A DNA stretch of 36,869 nucleotides, from positions 1 to 36,869 of the forward strand of contig JAFSXS010000105.1 in assembly GCA_017443945.1 (NCBI GenBank). The letters are read 5' to 3'. Below are positions 36,689 through 36,869 of this stretch, in pieces. Both the position numbers and the translations under genes were made by a program. Under the pieces are notes generated by a model. The model was not told where the DNA came from. It saw only the letters and a list, made by a program, of their open reading frames with translations, and made no database searches. The stretch is from Synergistaceae bacterium (lineage in GTDB: Bacteria; Synergistota; Synergistia; Synergistales; Aminobacteriaceae). Each line of letters starts with the position of its first letter. The stretch's first letter is position 1.

Positions 36689-36869
36689 TTAATTTTCCTC
36701 CTGTGATTTAATTTTTTCGCGCAAAATAGTCGTAGAGATTCCCTGCGTATATGGTATATATTCGACTTTAACGCCGACTTCAGCGAGAATCTTCTCAAAT
36801 TTATTCCAGCGTTCTGTACCCTTCCAATCATCGCCGACAAAAACTGTATCAAATTTATATTTATTCCAT
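36689..36869 (-). CDS. Cytidylyltransferase, TagD-like, 3' part only
   Basis: The last 60 codons of a gene that continues beyond the window edge are visible. They encode K-Y-K-F-D-T-V-F-V-G-D-D-W-K-G, then R-W, and near the end Y-T-Q-G-I-S-T-T-I-L-R. V-G-D-D-W and G-I-S-T-T are the substrate- and CTP-binding signatures of the glycerol-3-phosphate/choline-phosphate type cytidylyltransferase family (HxGH superfamily). The expected N-terminal HxGH lies outside the window. Its stop codon is immediately followed by the ATP-grasp start, so the two work in the same pathway, presumably CDP-activated decoration of a surface polymer. The exact substrate is open. Confidence 0.82.
   Translation of the reverse strand, partial: WNKYKFDTVFVGDDWKGTERWNKFEKILAEVGVKVEYIPYTQGISTTILREKIKSQEEN

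Overview
The window reads as a gene-dense piece of an AT-rich bacterial chromosome; there is no plasmid or phage backbone. No rRNA or other taxonomic marker is visible. A murC-murB-ftsQ-ftsA-ftsZ division cluster, type IV pilus-like assembly proteins and anaerobe-style TPP and CoA-acylating aldehyde enzymes together fit an anaerobic, host-associated diderm. Synergistota is my best guess and it is only an inference. Ribosome-binding sites are mostly AGGAGG or AAGGAG followed by an A/T-rich spacer, often containing AAATTTTT, before the start codon.

Left part, 1-6370, + strand: a small lipoprotein; a two-gene catabolic unit (TPP-dependent enzyme plus a SauS-like CoA-acylating aldehyde dehydrogenase) with its own promoter and a terminator hairpin; then comEA and a short comEC, a DNA-uptake pair. 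From 6390 to 10977 on the - strand come a secreted LD-carboxypeptidase (S66), a zinc-ribbon membrane protein, an acyltransferase-3 protein, ribE and ribD. Across a 532-bp gap on the + strand lie ribA, ribH, serS and a membrane glycosyltransferase of the WecG/TagA/CpsF family.

Region 15602-24518, - strand: a tail-anchored coiled-coil protein, folC, a SPOR-domain protein, ftsZ, ftsA, an ftsQ-like gene, murB and murC. Several of these overlap or nearly touch. A solo IS200/IS605-type right end sits between murB and murC. The transcription order is murC to folC, linking lipid II precursor synthesis to Z-ring assembly.

Region 24923-34090, - strand, is the most unusual part. One compact, overlapping gene string encodes a multi-winged-helix protein, an AAA+ ATPase, a Cas4/RecB-type nuclease fused to a type IV pseudopilin, a PilM-PilN fusion, a second pseudopilin, MltG and an FtsK-like translocase. 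Predicted DNA-processing proteins therefore share an operon with pilus assembly parts, and comEA/comEC lie elsewhere in the same window. I see no precedent for this arrangement from memory and treat it as the leading candidate for a new system.

Right end: an 842-bp non-coding region full of promoter-like repeats precedes an unrecognised 214-aa gene. It is followed by a polysaccharide-type ATP-grasp gene on the - strand containing a 12-bp homopolymer (probable phase variation) and the 3' part of a TagD-like cytidylyltransferase gene cut by the window edge. Non-coding gaps elsewhere carry short G-quadruplex-forming runs and dispersed repeats.
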